Assembly (NCBI RefSeq): GCF_900101785.1
Contig: NZ_LT629688.1
Coordinates: forward strand, 2,046,001-2,110,000
Length of the DNA: 64,000 bases
DNA from: Auraticoccus monumenti
GTDB taxonomy: Bacteria > Actinomycetota > Actinomycetes > Propionibacteriales > Propionibacteriaceae
Direction of reading: 5' to 3'
In this document: in pieces, positions 26,669-35,353 of the stretch
Numbering within the stretch: position 1 is the stretch's first letter
How the letters are laid out: the number at the start of each line of letters is the position of its first letter
Program-made: the position numbers and the translations under genes
Notes under the pieces: model-generated
What the model saw: the letters and a program-made list of their open reading frames with translations, nothing else
What the model was told of the DNA's origin: nothing
Databases searched by the model: none

Positions 26669-27265
26669 ATGGAGATTCCGCCCGGGTTGAGCGGCATGCA
26701 CCTGGACGCGAGGGCGCTGCGTGTCCTGGCTCACCCGCTGCGGTCCCGGCTGCTGAGCGCCCTGCGGGTCGGGGGGCCGGCGACCGCGACCGGCCTCGCC
26801 ACGGCGCTGGGCACGAACACCGGCGCGACCTCGTACCACCTGCGCAAGCTGGAGTCGGTCGGGCTCGTCACCGACACCGGCGAGGGGGAGGGGAGGCGAC
26901 GGCTCTGGCGGGCCTCCACCGAGAGCCACCACTGGGAGCCCAGCGACTTCGCCGGTGACGAGGACGCCGAGACGGCGCTGGGCTGGCTGGTCCGCAACTA
27001 CCTGCACCAGTTCGTCGAGCGGTTCGACCGCTGGCTGGACGCCGCGGAGGCCTGGCCGATGCCGTGGCGGGACGCTGCCGGGATGAGCGACGCCGCGGTG
27101 CTGGTCGGCCCCGAGCAGCTGGCGTCGATGGGCCGCGAGCTGCAGGAGGTGGTGGCCCGCTACCGCCGCGCCGGTGAAAATGACCCCCGTGCACGGCGGG
27201 TGTCGGTGCACGTCGCCGCCTACCCGCTCGACCCGGCCGACGTCCCGACGCCGGAGACGTCGTGA
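26669..27265 (+). CDS. ArsR-like winged-helix repressor
   Basis: 198 aa. N-terminal winged helix ALRVLAHPLRSRLLSAL ... TATGLATALGTNTGATSYHLRKLESVGLV (HTH_20 type, as in ArsR-like repressors of efflux pumps), followed by a ~110-residue alpha-helical region rich in Trp and Asp that may sense the ligand. No metal-binding cysteines. The start is 6 nt after a -10 box, so the mRNA is probably leaderless. The MFS gene overlaps its stop, forming a regulator-pump operon. Confidence 0.85.
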   Translation: MEIPPGLSGMHLDARALRVLAHPLRSRLLSALRVGGPATATGLATALGTNTGATSYHLRKLESVGLVTDTGEGEGRRRLWRASTESHHWEPSDFAGDEDAETALGWLVRNYLHQFVERFDRWLDAAEAWPMPWRDAAGMSDAAVLVGPEQLASMGRELQEVVARYRRAGENDPRARRVSVHVAAYPLDPADVPTPETS

Positions 27266-28536
27266 GCGCGCCCCTGACGCCGACGGCGGCCCGGCGGGTC
27301 TTCCTGCTCCTCACCGTCACCCGCTGGTTCCCGATCGGGCTGGTGGTCGGCGTGATGACGCTGCTGCCCCTGGAGCGCGGGCTGAGCGTGGCCGCGACGC
27401 TGACGGCGCTGGCCCTCACCGGGTGGGTGGTCTTCGCCCTGGAGCTGCCGACCAGCAGCGTGGCCGACGCGCTGGGTCGGCGTCCGGTCTACCTGGTGGC
27501 CTCGCTGGTCCAGGTGGCGGCGGCTGCGGTGTACCTGGTCGCCGACTCCTTCTGGGGCTTCGCGCTGGCGGCCGGGCTGATGGGGGTGTTCCGCGCGCTG
27601 GACTCGGGCCCGCTGGAGGCGTGGTTCGTCGACACCGTGCACGCCACCACGCCCGGGGCCGACGTCGACGGGCACCTGTCGGCGCAGAGCACCGTGCTCG
27701 GGGTGTCCATCTCCGCTGGTGCCCTGGTCTCCGGCGGGCTGGTGTGGTGGCACCCGGTCGCGTCCTCCTCGGCCCTCGCGCTGCCCTTCGCGGTGTACCT
27801 GGCCCTCGCCGCCGCGCACGTGGCCGCCGTGCTGGTGTGGCTGAAGGAGCCGGCCAGGTCAGGGACCGGTGGGGCGGGGGGCGCGCTGGCCTCGGCGCGG
27901 GAGGCCCCGGCGGTGGTCCGTGACGGCCTGCGCCTGCTGGGCCGCAGCCCGGTGCTGCGCGGGCTGGTGGTGGTCGAGGTGTTCTGGTCGGTGGCCATGG
28001 TGGTGTTCGAGACCTTCCAGCCGATCCGGCTCGCCGAGCTGCTGGGCAGCGGCGAGCGGGCCGGGGCGTGGATGGGTGCGGTGGCCGCGGCCGGCTGGGG
28101 GGTCTTCTCCGCCGGCTCGGCGCTGGCCGGACGGGCGTCGCGCCGGATCGGCGTCACCCGGACCGCCGTGCTGGCCCGGGTGCTGAACGGGCTCGGGGCG
28201 GTGACCATGGGGCTGGTGGCCGGGCCGGTGGCGCTGGTGGCGGCCTACCTGGTGACCTACGGCCTGCACGGAGCGGGCGGGCCGGTGCACAGCGCTCTGC
28301 TGCACCGCGAGGCCCACTCCGGCAACCGCGCCACCGTGCTCTCGATGAACTCGATGATGGCCTTCGCCGCCTTCAGCCTGGCCACGCCGCTGCTCGGGCT
28401 GCTGGCCGAGCGCACCTCGACCCCGGTGGCGATGGTCACGGCCGGCGCGCTCAGCGTCCTCGGCGCGCTCTGGTACCTCCCAGCTCGCCGGCAGGAGAGG
28501 CGCCGCCTGGCCGAGACGGCGGCCGTCCCGGTCTGA
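27262..28536 (+). CDS. MFS efflux transporter
   Basis: 424 aa with 12 hydrophobic segments and the MFS motif A-like loop SVADALGRRPVYLV between helices 2 and 3. The first half carries ELPTSSVADALG, as in drug/H+ antiporters of the DHA1 type. GTG start overlaps the repressor stop (GTGA). Exported compound unknown; the ArsR-like repressor-pump pairing suggests a toxic small molecule. Confidence 0.88.
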   Translation: MSAPLTPTAARRVFLLLTVTRWFPIGLVVGVMTLLPLERGLSVAATLTALALTGWVVFALELPTSSVADALGRRPVYLVASLVQVAAAAVYLVADSFWGFALAAGLMGVFRALDSGPLEAWFVDTVHATTPGADVDGHLSAQSTVLGVSISAGALVSGGLVWWHPVASSSALALPFAVYLALAAAHVAAVLVWLKEPARSGTGGAGGALASAREAPAVVRDGLRLLGRSPVLRGLVVVEVFWSVAMVVFETFQPIRLAELLGSGERAGAWMGAVAAAGWGVFSAGSALAGRASRRIGVTRTAVLARVLNGLGAVTMGLVAGPVALVAAYLVTYGLHGAGGPVHSALLHREAHSGNRATVLSMNSMMAFAAFSLATPLLGLLAERTSTPVAMVTAGALSVLGALWYLPARRQERRRLAETAAVPV

Positions 28537-28551
28537 GCGCCGGGAGTCGGC

Positions 28552-28968
28552 TCAGTACGCGTCGAGGGCCGCCTGGACCGCGTCGGGCTCGGTCTCCAGC
28601 GGCGTCTGCAGCATCCACTGGTGGCCGAACGGGTCACGCACCCGGCCGCCGCGGGCGCCGTAGGGGTGGTCGGCCACCGCGAACACCACCTCGGCGCCGT
28701 GGTCCAGCATCCGCTGCGCCACCGCGTCCGGGTCGTCGGTGGTCAACGACATCAGCGTCCCGGGACGGTCCGGGCCGGGGGCCGGGTCGTGCTCGTCGGC
28801 GTCCTTGATCTCGATCCTCCCGCAGGGCAGCACCAGGTCGGCGTGCACCACGGCCCCGCGGACGGTGTACCGGGCACCCGGCTCGGCGCCCAGCGCCGGC
28901 ACGTAGAACGCGATCGCCGCGTCGGCGTCGGCGACGACCAGCTTCGTGCACAGGAAAGGAGCGCTCAC
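28552..28968 (-). CDS. VOC-family (glyoxalase/bleomycin-resistance-like) protein
   Basis: 138 aa, one VOC module: two beta-alpha-beta-beta-beta units, LVVADADAAIAFYVPALGAEPGARYTV and LTTDDPDAVAQRMLDHGAEV, with ADHPYGARGGRVRDPFGHQWML, the PhnB-like ending. GTG start; the GGGAG upstream abuts the start codon, while a -35 TGGACA/-10 GATGCT pair places the mRNA start next to the GTG. Function unknown. Confidence 0.85.
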   Translation of the reverse strand: MSAPFLCTKLVVADADAAIAFYVPALGAEPGARYTVRGAVVHADLVLPCGRIEIKDADEHDPAPGPDRPGTLMSLTTDDPDAVAQRMLDHGAEVVFAVADHPYGARGGRVRDPFGHQWMLQTPLETEPDAVQAALDAY

Positions 28969-28974
28969 CTCCCG

Positions 28975-29004
28975 AGCATCACCCCGACCGCGGCGCGCTG
29001 TCCA
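28975..29004 (-). promoter_or_regulatory. Leaderless-type promoter of VOC gene
   Basis: Minus strand: -35 TGGACA (29004-28999), 18-bp spacer, -10 GATGCT (28980-28975), 6 nt to the GTG. Confidence 0.4.
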
Positions 29005-29016
29005 GGCTCCGGAACG

Positions 29017-29069
29017 TGCTCATGCGCGCACCCTGAACCCCTCAGGGGGCCAGCGTGCGCGCATGAGCA
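29017..29069. terminator. Large compound hairpin
   Basis: Perfect 15-bp outer arms TGCTCATGCGCGCAC / GTGCGCGCATGAGCA enclosing an inner CCCC-TCA-GGGG stem. It lies 24 bp past the mannosidase stop (minus strand) and before the VOC promoter; most simply the mannosidase terminator. The arm is itself partly palindromic (TGCGCGCA). Confidence 0.65.
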
Positions 29070-29093
29070 GCATCGTGCGGAGGAGGCCTGCCC

Positions 29094-32000
29094 TCAGCGG
29101 CGGAACCTCAGCGTGACCAGCTGGAACGGACGCAGCTCCAGCTGCGCCACCGCACCGGACAGGTCGCCGCAGGGACGGGCCCCCGGGGCGTCGGCGCGCT
29201 CGAGCAGGTCGACCGCCTGGACGGCGGTGGCGCCGTCCACCTCGATTGTGCCGCTGGCGCGGACCCCGCGGGACTCGTAGAGGCGCACCACGACGTCACC
29301 GCTGCGGTCGGCGGCCAGCTTGACCGCCTCCACCACGATGCCCGGGTGCGAGACCCGCACCAGGGGCTCGGCCGGGGTGGCGCCGACCACCCGGCGCACC
29401 GGCAGGTTGGTCCGGTAGCCCTCCTCGACCGCGTCGGCCACCAGCGCGCCGGGGCGCACGGTCACCACCAGCTGGTGGCGGCCCTGGTCGGCCTGGGGGT
29501 CGGGGTAGAGCGGGGACCGCACCAGCGAGAGCCGCACCGTGGTGGTGGTGCCCCCGGCCTCGCGGGCCCTGCGGGTGATGTCGTGGCCGTAGGTCGAGTC
29601 GTTGCTGACCGCCACGCCCCAGTCGGCCTCGCCGACGTGGACCCAGCGGTGGGCGCAGGTCTCAAAGCGTGCCGCCTCCCACGAGGTGTTGGTGTGGGTG
29701 GGTCGCATCACGTGCCCGAACTGGGTCTCCGAGGCCGCGCGGTCGGCGTGCACGTCGAGGCCGAAGGCCAGCTTGAGCAGCTTCTGCCGCTCGTGCCAGT
29801 CCAGGTCGTGCTCGATCCGCAGGCTCGGGGCGTCGGCCTCGAGCACCAGCCGCTGGGTGATCGTGGAGGCGGCGGTGCGGCGGGTGACCACGACGGCCGC
29901 CCACCCCTCGCCGGTCTCCAGCTCCAGCGACTCCACCTCGACCAGGTCGCGGACCTGGCGGCGGTAGTACTCGTCGATGTCCCAGGCGTCCCAGGCCACC
30001 GGCTCGTCGCGGTGCAGCTGCAGCAGGTTGCCGACCTCGCCGGGGGCGATGGCCTCGCGCCCGGAGGCGTCCACCATCGACGTCACCAGCCCGCGGGCGT
30101 CGACCCGCACGCTGAGCAGGTCGTTGGCCAGCAGGAACCCGTCGCCCTCGCGCTCGGCCCGCACCTCGGCCGCGGCCGCGGCCACGGGCGACACCCCCAG
30201 GGCGGGGACGCCGGAGCGGGCGTGCGGTGCCGCGTTGACGGCCAGCGTCTGGTCCCCCTCACCGACCAGGGCGGCCAGCGCCTCGGCCACCAGCGCCTCG
30301 GCCCGCTGGGTGATCGCGGCGTGGTTGCGCTCGGCGTCCTGGTGCACCCAGGCGATCGAGCTGCCGGGGAGGATGTCGTGGAACTGCAGCAGCAGCAGCA
30401 TCTGCCACAGCTCCTCCAGCTCCTCGTAGGGGTAGACGTAGCCGGTGCCCGAGGCCGCGGTGGAGGCCCACAGCTCGGCCTCGCGGAGCAGGTGCTCGTT
30501 GCGGCGGTTGCCCCGCTTGGTGCGCAGCTGGCTGGTGTAGGTGCCGCGGTGCAGCTCCAGGTACATCTCGCCCGACCAGACCGGCGGGTTGGCGTACTCC
30601 GCCTCCGCCTCGCTGAAGAAGGCGCGCGGCGAGGTCAGCTCGACCCGGGCCGAGCCCTCCAGGGACGCCGTCCGGTGCGCGGCGGCGATCATCTCGCGGG
30701 TGGGTCCGCCACCGCCGTCGCCGTGGCCGAAGGGGAGCAGGGAGAAGTTGGCGCGGCCCTTCTCGCGGTACTGGCTCGACGCCCGGGCCAGCTCGACCCC
30801 GGAGATGCTGCCGTTGTAGGTGTCGGCCGGCGGGAAGTGGGTGAAGACCTGCGAGCCGTCGATGCCCTCCCAGCGGAAGGAGTGGTGCGGCATCACGTTG
30901 GTCTGGTTCCAGGAGATCTTCTGGGTCAGGAACCACCGCGAGGAGGACGCGAGCACGATCTGGGGGAGGGCGCCGGAGTAGCCGAAGGAGTCCGGCAGCC
31001 AGACCTCCTCGGTCTCCACGCCGAAGCGGTCGAGGAAGAAGGACTTGCCGGCCACGAACTGCCGGGCCATCGCCTCGCCGCCGGGCATGTTGGTGTCGGA
31101 CTCCACCCACATGCCGCCCACCGGGACGAACTGGCCGCGCTCGACCAGCGTCCTGATCCGCTCGAAGAGCTCGGGGTAGCCGGCCTCGATCCAGGCCAGC
31201 TGCTGGGCCGAGGAGCAGGCGAAGACGAAGTCCGGGTCGGACTCGGCCAGGTCGGCGACGTTGCTGAAGGTGCGGGCGCACTTGCGCACCGTCTCGCGCA
31301 GCGGCCAGAGCCAGGCGGAGTCGATGTGGGCGTGCCCGACGGCGGCGATCCGGTGCGCGCTGGGGTTGGCCGGCGAGGCCAGCACCCCGGCCAGCGCGGC
31401 GCGGCCGGCGGCGGCGGTGCCCGCGACGTCGGAGGAGTCGACGGCGTCGACCATGTCCTGCAGGGCGAGCAGGATCTGGGACCGGCGGGCGTCGTCGAGG
31501 TCGAGGGTGAGCATCAGCCCGTCGAGGGTCCAGACGTCGCGGACCAGCTCCCAGACCTCGAGGTCGAGCAGCACCACGTCGAAGGCGCGCAGCTGGTAGA
31601 GCGGCTGGTCACCGGCCGTGGCCTTGTCCCCGAGCGCCGTGGGCTGGAAGCCCCACCCGGAGCCGACGTCGGGGTTGGCGGCGGCCTCGAGGTACAGCTC
31701 GATGTGGTCGGGGTCCTCCACCGGCAGCCACTGGTTGTCCGGGGCGACCCCCTTGATGGTGGTGCCGTCCGGGCGCCAGGCCAGGCCCTCGGCGTTGAAG
31801 CCGGGACCGCCGGTGTAGCCCAGGTCGACGTGCAGCTCGGCGCGGGTGCCCTCGGGCAGCCCGCCGTCGGTGCGCCAGTCGGCGGGGACCGCACCGGTGG
31901 CGTGCAGCCACATGGTGCTCCACGGGCGGCCCCACGGGGCGCCCACCTCGATCGGCTCGTAGCCGGCCTGCACCGCCTCGGCGAAGGGGACCGGCTCGTC

Positions 32001-32117
32001 GGGCACCGGCCAGGCCTCCAGGGCGAGCGGGGCGCGGGCGCGGTACGTGGCGGGGACGAGGTGGTCGTTGACGAAACGACGCACCCGACCTTCCAGCAGG
32101 ATCCTCTGGTCGTGCAT
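29094..32117 (-). CDS. Alpha-mannosidase, GH38
   Basis: 1007 aa, full length for bacterial GH38. Hydrolyses alpha-mannosidic bonds. The zinc-site motif HAHIDSAWLWPLRETVRK is near residue 260 and the nucleophile region VWLPDSFGYSGALPQI near 374; WNQTNVMPHHSFRWEGIDGS and the C-terminal beta domains are also present. There is no signal peptide, so it acts on imported oligosaccharides in the cytoplasm. ATG 32117 has GGAGAG 8 nt upstream. It lies directly downstream of the ROK regulator, with the mannoside importer and manA nearby. Confidence 0.94.
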   Translation of the reverse strand: MHDQRILLEGRVRRFVNDHLVPATYRARAPLALEAWPVPDEPVPFAEAVQAGYEPIEVGAPWGRPWSTMWLHATGAVPADWRTDGGLPEGTRAELHVDLGYTGGPGFNAEGLAWRPDGTTIKGVAPDNQWLPVEDPDHIELYLEAAANPDVGSGWGFQPTALGDKATAGDQPLYQLRAFDVVLLDLEVWELVRDVWTLDGLMLTLDLDDARRSQILLALQDMVDAVDSSDVAGTAAAGRAALAGVLASPANPSAHRIAAVGHAHIDSAWLWPLRETVRKCARTFSNVADLAESDPDFVFACSSAQQLAWIEAGYPELFERIRTLVERGQFVPVGGMWVESDTNMPGGEAMARQFVAGKSFFLDRFGVETEEVWLPDSFGYSGALPQIVLASSSRWFLTQKISWNQTNVMPHHSFRWEGIDGSQVFTHFPPADTYNGSISGVELARASSQYREKGRANFSLLPFGHGDGGGGPTREMIAAAHRTASLEGSARVELTSPRAFFSEAEAEYANPPVWSGEMYLELHRGTYTSQLRTKRGNRRNEHLLREAELWASTAASGTGYVYPYEELEELWQMLLLLQFHDILPGSSIAWVHQDAERNHAAITQRAEALVAEALAALVGEGDQTLAVNAAPHARSGVPALGVSPVAAAAAEVRAEREGDGFLLANDLLSVRVDARGLVTSMVDASGREAIAPGEVGNLLQLHRDEPVAWDAWDIDEYYRRQVRDLVEVESLELETGEGWAAVVVTRRTAASTITQRLVLEADAPSLRIEHDLDWHERQKLLKLAFGLDVHADRAASETQFGHVMRPTHTNTSWEAARFETCAHRWVHVGEADWGVAVSNDSTYGHDITRRAREAGGTTTTVRLSLVRSPLYPDPQADQGRHQLVVTVRPGALVADAVEEGYRTNLPVRRVVGATPAEPLVRVSHPGIVVEAVKLAADRSGDVVVRLYESRGVRASGTIEVDGATAVQAVDLLERADAPGARPCGDLSGAVAQLELRPFQLVTLRFRR

Positions 32118-32141
32118 CAGCACCTCTCCTCACGGCGTGGG

Positions 32142-32163
32142 ACGGCGCCGGCCACGGCGCCGT
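32142..32163 (-). terminator. Hairpin between ROK and mannosidase genes
   Basis: ACGGCGCCG-GCCA-CGGCGCCGT, perfect 9-bp arms. On the minus strand it follows the ROK gene and falls in the mannosidase leader, so it may end ROK transcripts or act as a leader hairpin. Confidence 0.5.
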
Positions 32164-32178
32164 CCCTGATCGTAACGC

Positions 32179-32195
32179 AATGGAATGGACTTAAG
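32179..32195. promoter_or_regulatory. Candidate ROK-binding motif before mannosidase
   Basis: AATGGAATGGACTTAAG. It shares the core GGAATG..ACT.AAG with the site at 33491 before the ROK gene and importer. AT-rich against the background and next to a minus-strand -10-like TACGAT (32174-32169). Confidence 0.45.
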
Positions 32196-32215
32196 AAGGG
32201 GTCCACGGCGGTGTC

Positions 32216-33421
32216 TCACTCCATCACCAGGCCGGCCGGGCGGGGCGAGAGGAAGTGGTCCAGGACCAGGGCGGCGGCCCCCTGGGCGGCGCCGAGCTCA
32301 GCCAGGCGGCTGGTCCGCACCACGAGCTCGTCGCGGGCGGCCAGCATCGGCGGCAGCCTCTCCTGCAGGACCGGCAGCTGGTGCGCGGCCAACCTGGGCC
32401 ACACGGGACCGCCCACCACGAGGGTGCCCAGGTCGAGGAAGTTGAGCAGCGGCGCTACCCCGGCCGCCAGGTCGCGACCGGCGGTGCGCAGCAGCCGGAC
32501 GGCCCCGCGGTGGCCGGTGTCGGCCATCCGGCAGAGCTCGGCGAAGGCGCCGGAGCTGTCGGTCGCGTCGGTGGCCGCGAGCACCCCGGACTCCGCCGCC
32601 CGGCGCACCAGCGACCCGGGCAGCGTGGTGGTGTGCAGGCGTCCGGACCGGGTGGGGTCGGGGTCGGTGGCCCGGCGGGTGACCAGGGTGTCGCCCACCT
32701 CGCCGGCGTTGTTGGTGCTGCCGCGGTGGACCACCCCGCCGAGCACCGCGCCGGCGGCGATGCCGGTGCCGAGGTAGAGGTAGAGGAAGTCCCCGCGGGT
32801 GCCCTCCGAGGACCACTGCTCCCCGGTGACCGCGGCGGTCACGTCCTTGTCCAGCAGTACCGGCCACCCGGTGGCCCGGTGCAGGTCGGCCCGCAGCGCC
32901 ACGTCCTCCCAGCCGTTCAGCTGCGGGGGCCGGTGCAGGCGGCCGGCCACCACGTCGATCGGGCCGGGTGCGGCCACGCCGAGCCCGAGCACCGTGGTGG
33001 GGTCGACGTCGGTGAGGACCTCGTCGGCCAGGTCGCGGATCAGCTGCACCGCGTGCACCGGGTCCGGCGCCCCGGGGGTGGGGTGGGTGATCCGACGGTG
33101 CACCCCGCCGGCCAGGTCGAGGCAGAGGACGGTGAGCAGCCGCGGGTCGATGTGGACGCCGACCGCGTGCCAGCGGTCCGGACGCACCTGGAGCAGGGTG
33201 CGGGGCTTCCCGCGTCCGGCGGTGACGCGCTCGCCCTCGTCGACCACGCCGGTGGACATCAGCCGCCTGGTGATGTTGGAGATGGTCTGCGGGGTCAGCC
33301 GGGTGATCTCGCCCAGCTCCACCCGGCTCACCCCCTCGGGACGGCGCCGGATCGCCTCGAGCACGACGGTCTGGTTGTAGTCGGCCAGCCTCGGCAGGTT
33401 GGAGCCCCTGGTGTCCACCAC
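32216..33421 (-). CDS. ROK-family transcriptional regulator (NagC/XylR type)
   Basis: 401 aa. N-terminal winged helix (GVSRVELGEITRLTPQTISNITRRLMSTGVV, residues ~30-62) and a ROK sugar-binding domain with VLGLGVAAPGPID and LYLGTGIAAGAVLGG. The cysteine-rich zinc motif CxCGxxGC of ROK proteins is absent and the zinc histidine after GE(I/V)G is Asp (NAGEVGDTLV), so this branch lacks the usual zinc site. GTG start with GGAGGTGAG upstream. It lies between the mannosidase and the divergent importer and probably represses both. Confidence 0.9.
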   Translation of the reverse strand: MVDTRGSNLPRLADYNQTVVLEAIRRRPEGVSRVELGEITRLTPQTISNITRRLMSTGVVDEGERVTAGRGKPRTLLQVRPDRWHAVGVHIDPRLLTVLCLDLAGGVHRRITHPTPGAPDPVHAVQLIRDLADEVLTDVDPTTVLGLGVAAPGPIDVVAGRLHRPPQLNGWEDVALRADLHRATGWPVLLDKDVTAAVTGEQWSSEGTRGDFLYLYLGTGIAAGAVLGGVVHRGSTNNAGEVGDTLVTRRATDPDPTRSGRLHTTTLPGSLVRRAAESGVLAATDATDSSGAFAELCRMADTGHRGAVRLLRTAGRDLAAGVAPLLNFLDLGTLVVGGPVWPRLAAHQLPVLQERLPPMLAARDELVVRTSRLAELGAAQGAAALVLDHFLSPRPAGLVME

Positions 33422-33458
33422 CTCACCTCCGTCCGCCTTGACGACCGCCTGCCAGCAC

Positions 33459-33505
33459 CTTAGTGTCCCGTCTCGGCACCGAATTTATCCATCGGAATGA
33501 CTAAG
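33459..33505. promoter_or_regulatory. Candidate operator region between ROK gene and importer
   Basis: The AT-rich stretch in the divergent gap holds ATCGGAATGACTAAG (33491-33505), matching the motif before the mannosidase, and an outer dyad CTTAGT (33459-33464) / ACTAAG (33500-33505). Confidence 0.45.
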
Positions 33506-33549
33506 TGTCGATCGGTTCCCGCGACAGAGTCGTCAGGAAGTGAGGCCCC

Positions 33550-34515
33550 GTGAGCGCCACCACCCTCAGCAGGCCGGAGGGGTCCGTCGCGGACCCGTCA
33601 CCCGGCCCGCGCCGCCGCCGGCGCGTGCCGTGGACGGCCCGCCAGAAGCGCAACCTGCGCACGGGGCTGCTGTTCATCAGCCCCTGGATCCTCGGGTTCC
33701 TGGTCCTGGTGGCCTACCCGCTGATCTACTCGCTGGTGATCTCGCTGTTCAACCACACCGGCTTCAAGACCCCGCAGTTCATCGGGCTCGGCAACTACTC
33801 ACGCCTGGTGCAGGACCCGCTGGTGGCCGTCTCCTCGGCCAACACCCTGTTCTACGCCGCGCTGTCGGTGCCGATCGGCCTCGCGGTGGCCATCGTGCTC
33901 GCGCTGGCGATGAACCGGAAGGTGCCCGAGGTCGGGCTGTACCGCACCGCGCTCTACCTGCCGTCGCTGGTGCCCGTCTTCGCCCTCAGCTTCATCTTCA
34001 TCGTCTTCGTCAACCCCAGCTTCGGGCTGCTCAACCAGTTCCTGGCCCTGTTCGGGGTGCCGCAGACCAACCTGCTCGGCGACCCCACCTCGGCCAAGCT
34101 GATCATCGTCACGATGGCCCAGCTCGGCGCGGGCAACGCGGCGCTGATCTTCCTGGCCGGGTTGAACAACATCCCCGACAGCCTCTACGAGGCCGCCAGG
34201 GTGGACGGGGCCGGGACGCTGCGGCGCTTCTTCTCGATCACCCTGCCGCTGCTCTCGCCCAGCATCCTGTTCAACCTCGTCACGGGGGTGTCGGGCGCGC
34301 TGCAGGTGTTCACGCAGGCCTACATCGTGACCGGCGGTGGCCCCAACAACGGGACGCTCTTCTACATGTTCCACCTGTACAACTCCGCCTTCTCCTACGC
34401 CCAGCTGGGCTACGCCTCGGCGCTGGCGGTGGTCCTCTTCATCGTCGGCATGGTGCTGGCCGTGATCATCTACGGACTGTCGCGACGGTTCGTCAACTAC
34501 GACGTGACGGGGTGA
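33550..34515 (+). CDS. Sugar ABC transporter permease (MalF type)
   Basis: 321 aa, six helices after a ~35-residue basic N-terminus; EAA loop SLYEAARVDGAGTLRRFFSI and FTQAYIVTGGGPNNGT. GTG start with AGGAAGTGAGG upstream. First gene of the importer divergent from the ROK regulator. The neighbouring mannosidase and manA suggest manno-oligosaccharides as the substrate. No ATPase gene. Confidence 0.92.
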   Translation: MSATTLSRPEGSVADPSPGPRRRRRVPWTARQKRNLRTGLLFISPWILGFLVLVAYPLIYSLVISLFNHTGFKTPQFIGLGNYSRLVQDPLVAVSSANTLFYAALSVPIGLAVAIVLALAMNRKVPEVGLYRTALYLPSLVPVFALSFIFIVFVNPSFGLLNQFLALFGVPQTNLLGDPTSAKLIIVTMAQLGAGNAALIFLAGLNNIPDSLYEAARVDGAGTLRRFFSITLPLLSPSILFNLVTGVSGALQVFTQAYIVTGGGPNNGTLFYMFHLYNSAFSYAQLGYASALAVVLFIVGMVLAVIIYGLSRRFVNYDVTG

Positions 34516-34519
34516 ACCG

Positions 34520-35353
34520 ATGAGCACCACCACCACCGAGCCCGGACGCCGGGTCTCGCTGAAGACGCAGAACCGCGTCCGCACCACCACCACGGGCATC
34601 ATCGCCCGCGCCATCCTGATCGCCGTCTCGCTGCTGTTCCTGGTGCCGCTGTACTGGATGGTCATCACGGCGCTGAAGACCGACGAGGAGCTGGCCGCCT
34701 TCCCGCCCACCCTGCTGCCGGAGAGCTGGAACTGGTCGATCTTCCCCGAGGCGGTCAACGCCTTCCCGTTCTGGCAGCAGTTCGCCAACAGCATGCTGGT
34801 CACCGTGCTGGGCACCGTGCTGGCCGTGCTCTCCAGCTACGTGGTGGCCTACGGGTTCGCCTGCATCGACTGGCCGGGTCGGGACAAGGTGTTCTACCTG
34901 GTGCTGGCTACCATCTTCATCCCGTTCCCGGTGGCTATCATCCCGCTGTTCGACCTCTTCGCCGGGCTCGGCTGGGTCAACACGCTGCTGCCGCTGATCG
35001 TCCCCAACGCGCTGGGCAGCGCCTTCTACATCTTCCTGCTGCGCCAGTTCCTGCTGCAGTCCTCGGTCGAGGCGATGGACGCCGCCCGCGTGGACGGGGC
35101 GAGCGAGTGGCGGATCTGCTGGGAGGTGGTCTTCCCGACCGCCCGCGGGGCCCTGATCGCGGTGGCCATCTTCGCCGCGGTGGCCTCCTGGAACGACTTC
35201 CTGGGCCCGCTGATCTACCTGCAGGACCCCTCGGTGCAGACGCTGGCCATCGGGCTGCAGTCCTTCTCCACCGAGACCGACACGTCGTTCAACCAGCTGA
35301 TGGCGGCCTCGACGCTGACCGTCCTGCCGATGGTCGTCCTCTTCATCTTCTAG
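34520..35353 (+). CDS. Sugar ABC transporter permease (MalG type), truncated by an in-frame TAG
   Basis: 277 aa as encoded. Six helices with EAA loop EAMDAARVDGASEWRICWEV. The frame stops at TAG (35351-35353) right after MVVLFIF. In related permeases here the next residue is Gln followed by Arg-x-(F/L) (FGQRFLIKG, FQRQFLR), so TAG most simply replaces CAG. The frame resumes without further stops to TGA at 35393-35395, overlapping the next ATG. The loss is about 14 C-terminal residues after the last helix; function may persist. Confidence 0.85.
   Translation: MSTTTTEPGRRVSLKTQNRVRTTTTGIIARAILIAVSLLFLVPLYWMVITALKTDEELAAFPPTLLPESWNWSIFPEAVNAFPFWQQFANSMLVTVLGTVLAVLSSYVVAYGFACIDWPGRDKVFYLVLATIFIPFPVAIIPLFDLFAGLGWVNTLLPLIVPNALGSAFYIFLLRQFLLQSSVEAMDAARVDGASEWRICWEVVFPTARGALIAVAIFAAVASWNDFLGPLIYLQDPSVQTLAIGLQSFSTETDTSFNQLMAASTLTVLPMVVLFIF

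Noticed and set aside
29346..32777. Open frame of more than 1100 codons on the + strand across the mannosidase
   Set aside because: It is antisense to the GH38 gene and part of the ROK gene; the translation is Gly/Val/Leu/Arg-rich without domains, as expected from GC-rich codon bias in the opposite strand.
32216..33421. ROK sugar kinase
   Set aside because: The intact N-terminal winged helix and missing zinc motif mark it as a regulator of the NagC/XylR branch.
35351..35353. Pyrrolysine or programmed read-through of TAG in the permease
   Set aside because: No recoding element is visible, the site is Gln in the sister permeases, and nothing links this locus to pyrrolysine; a point mutation or sequence error is simpler.
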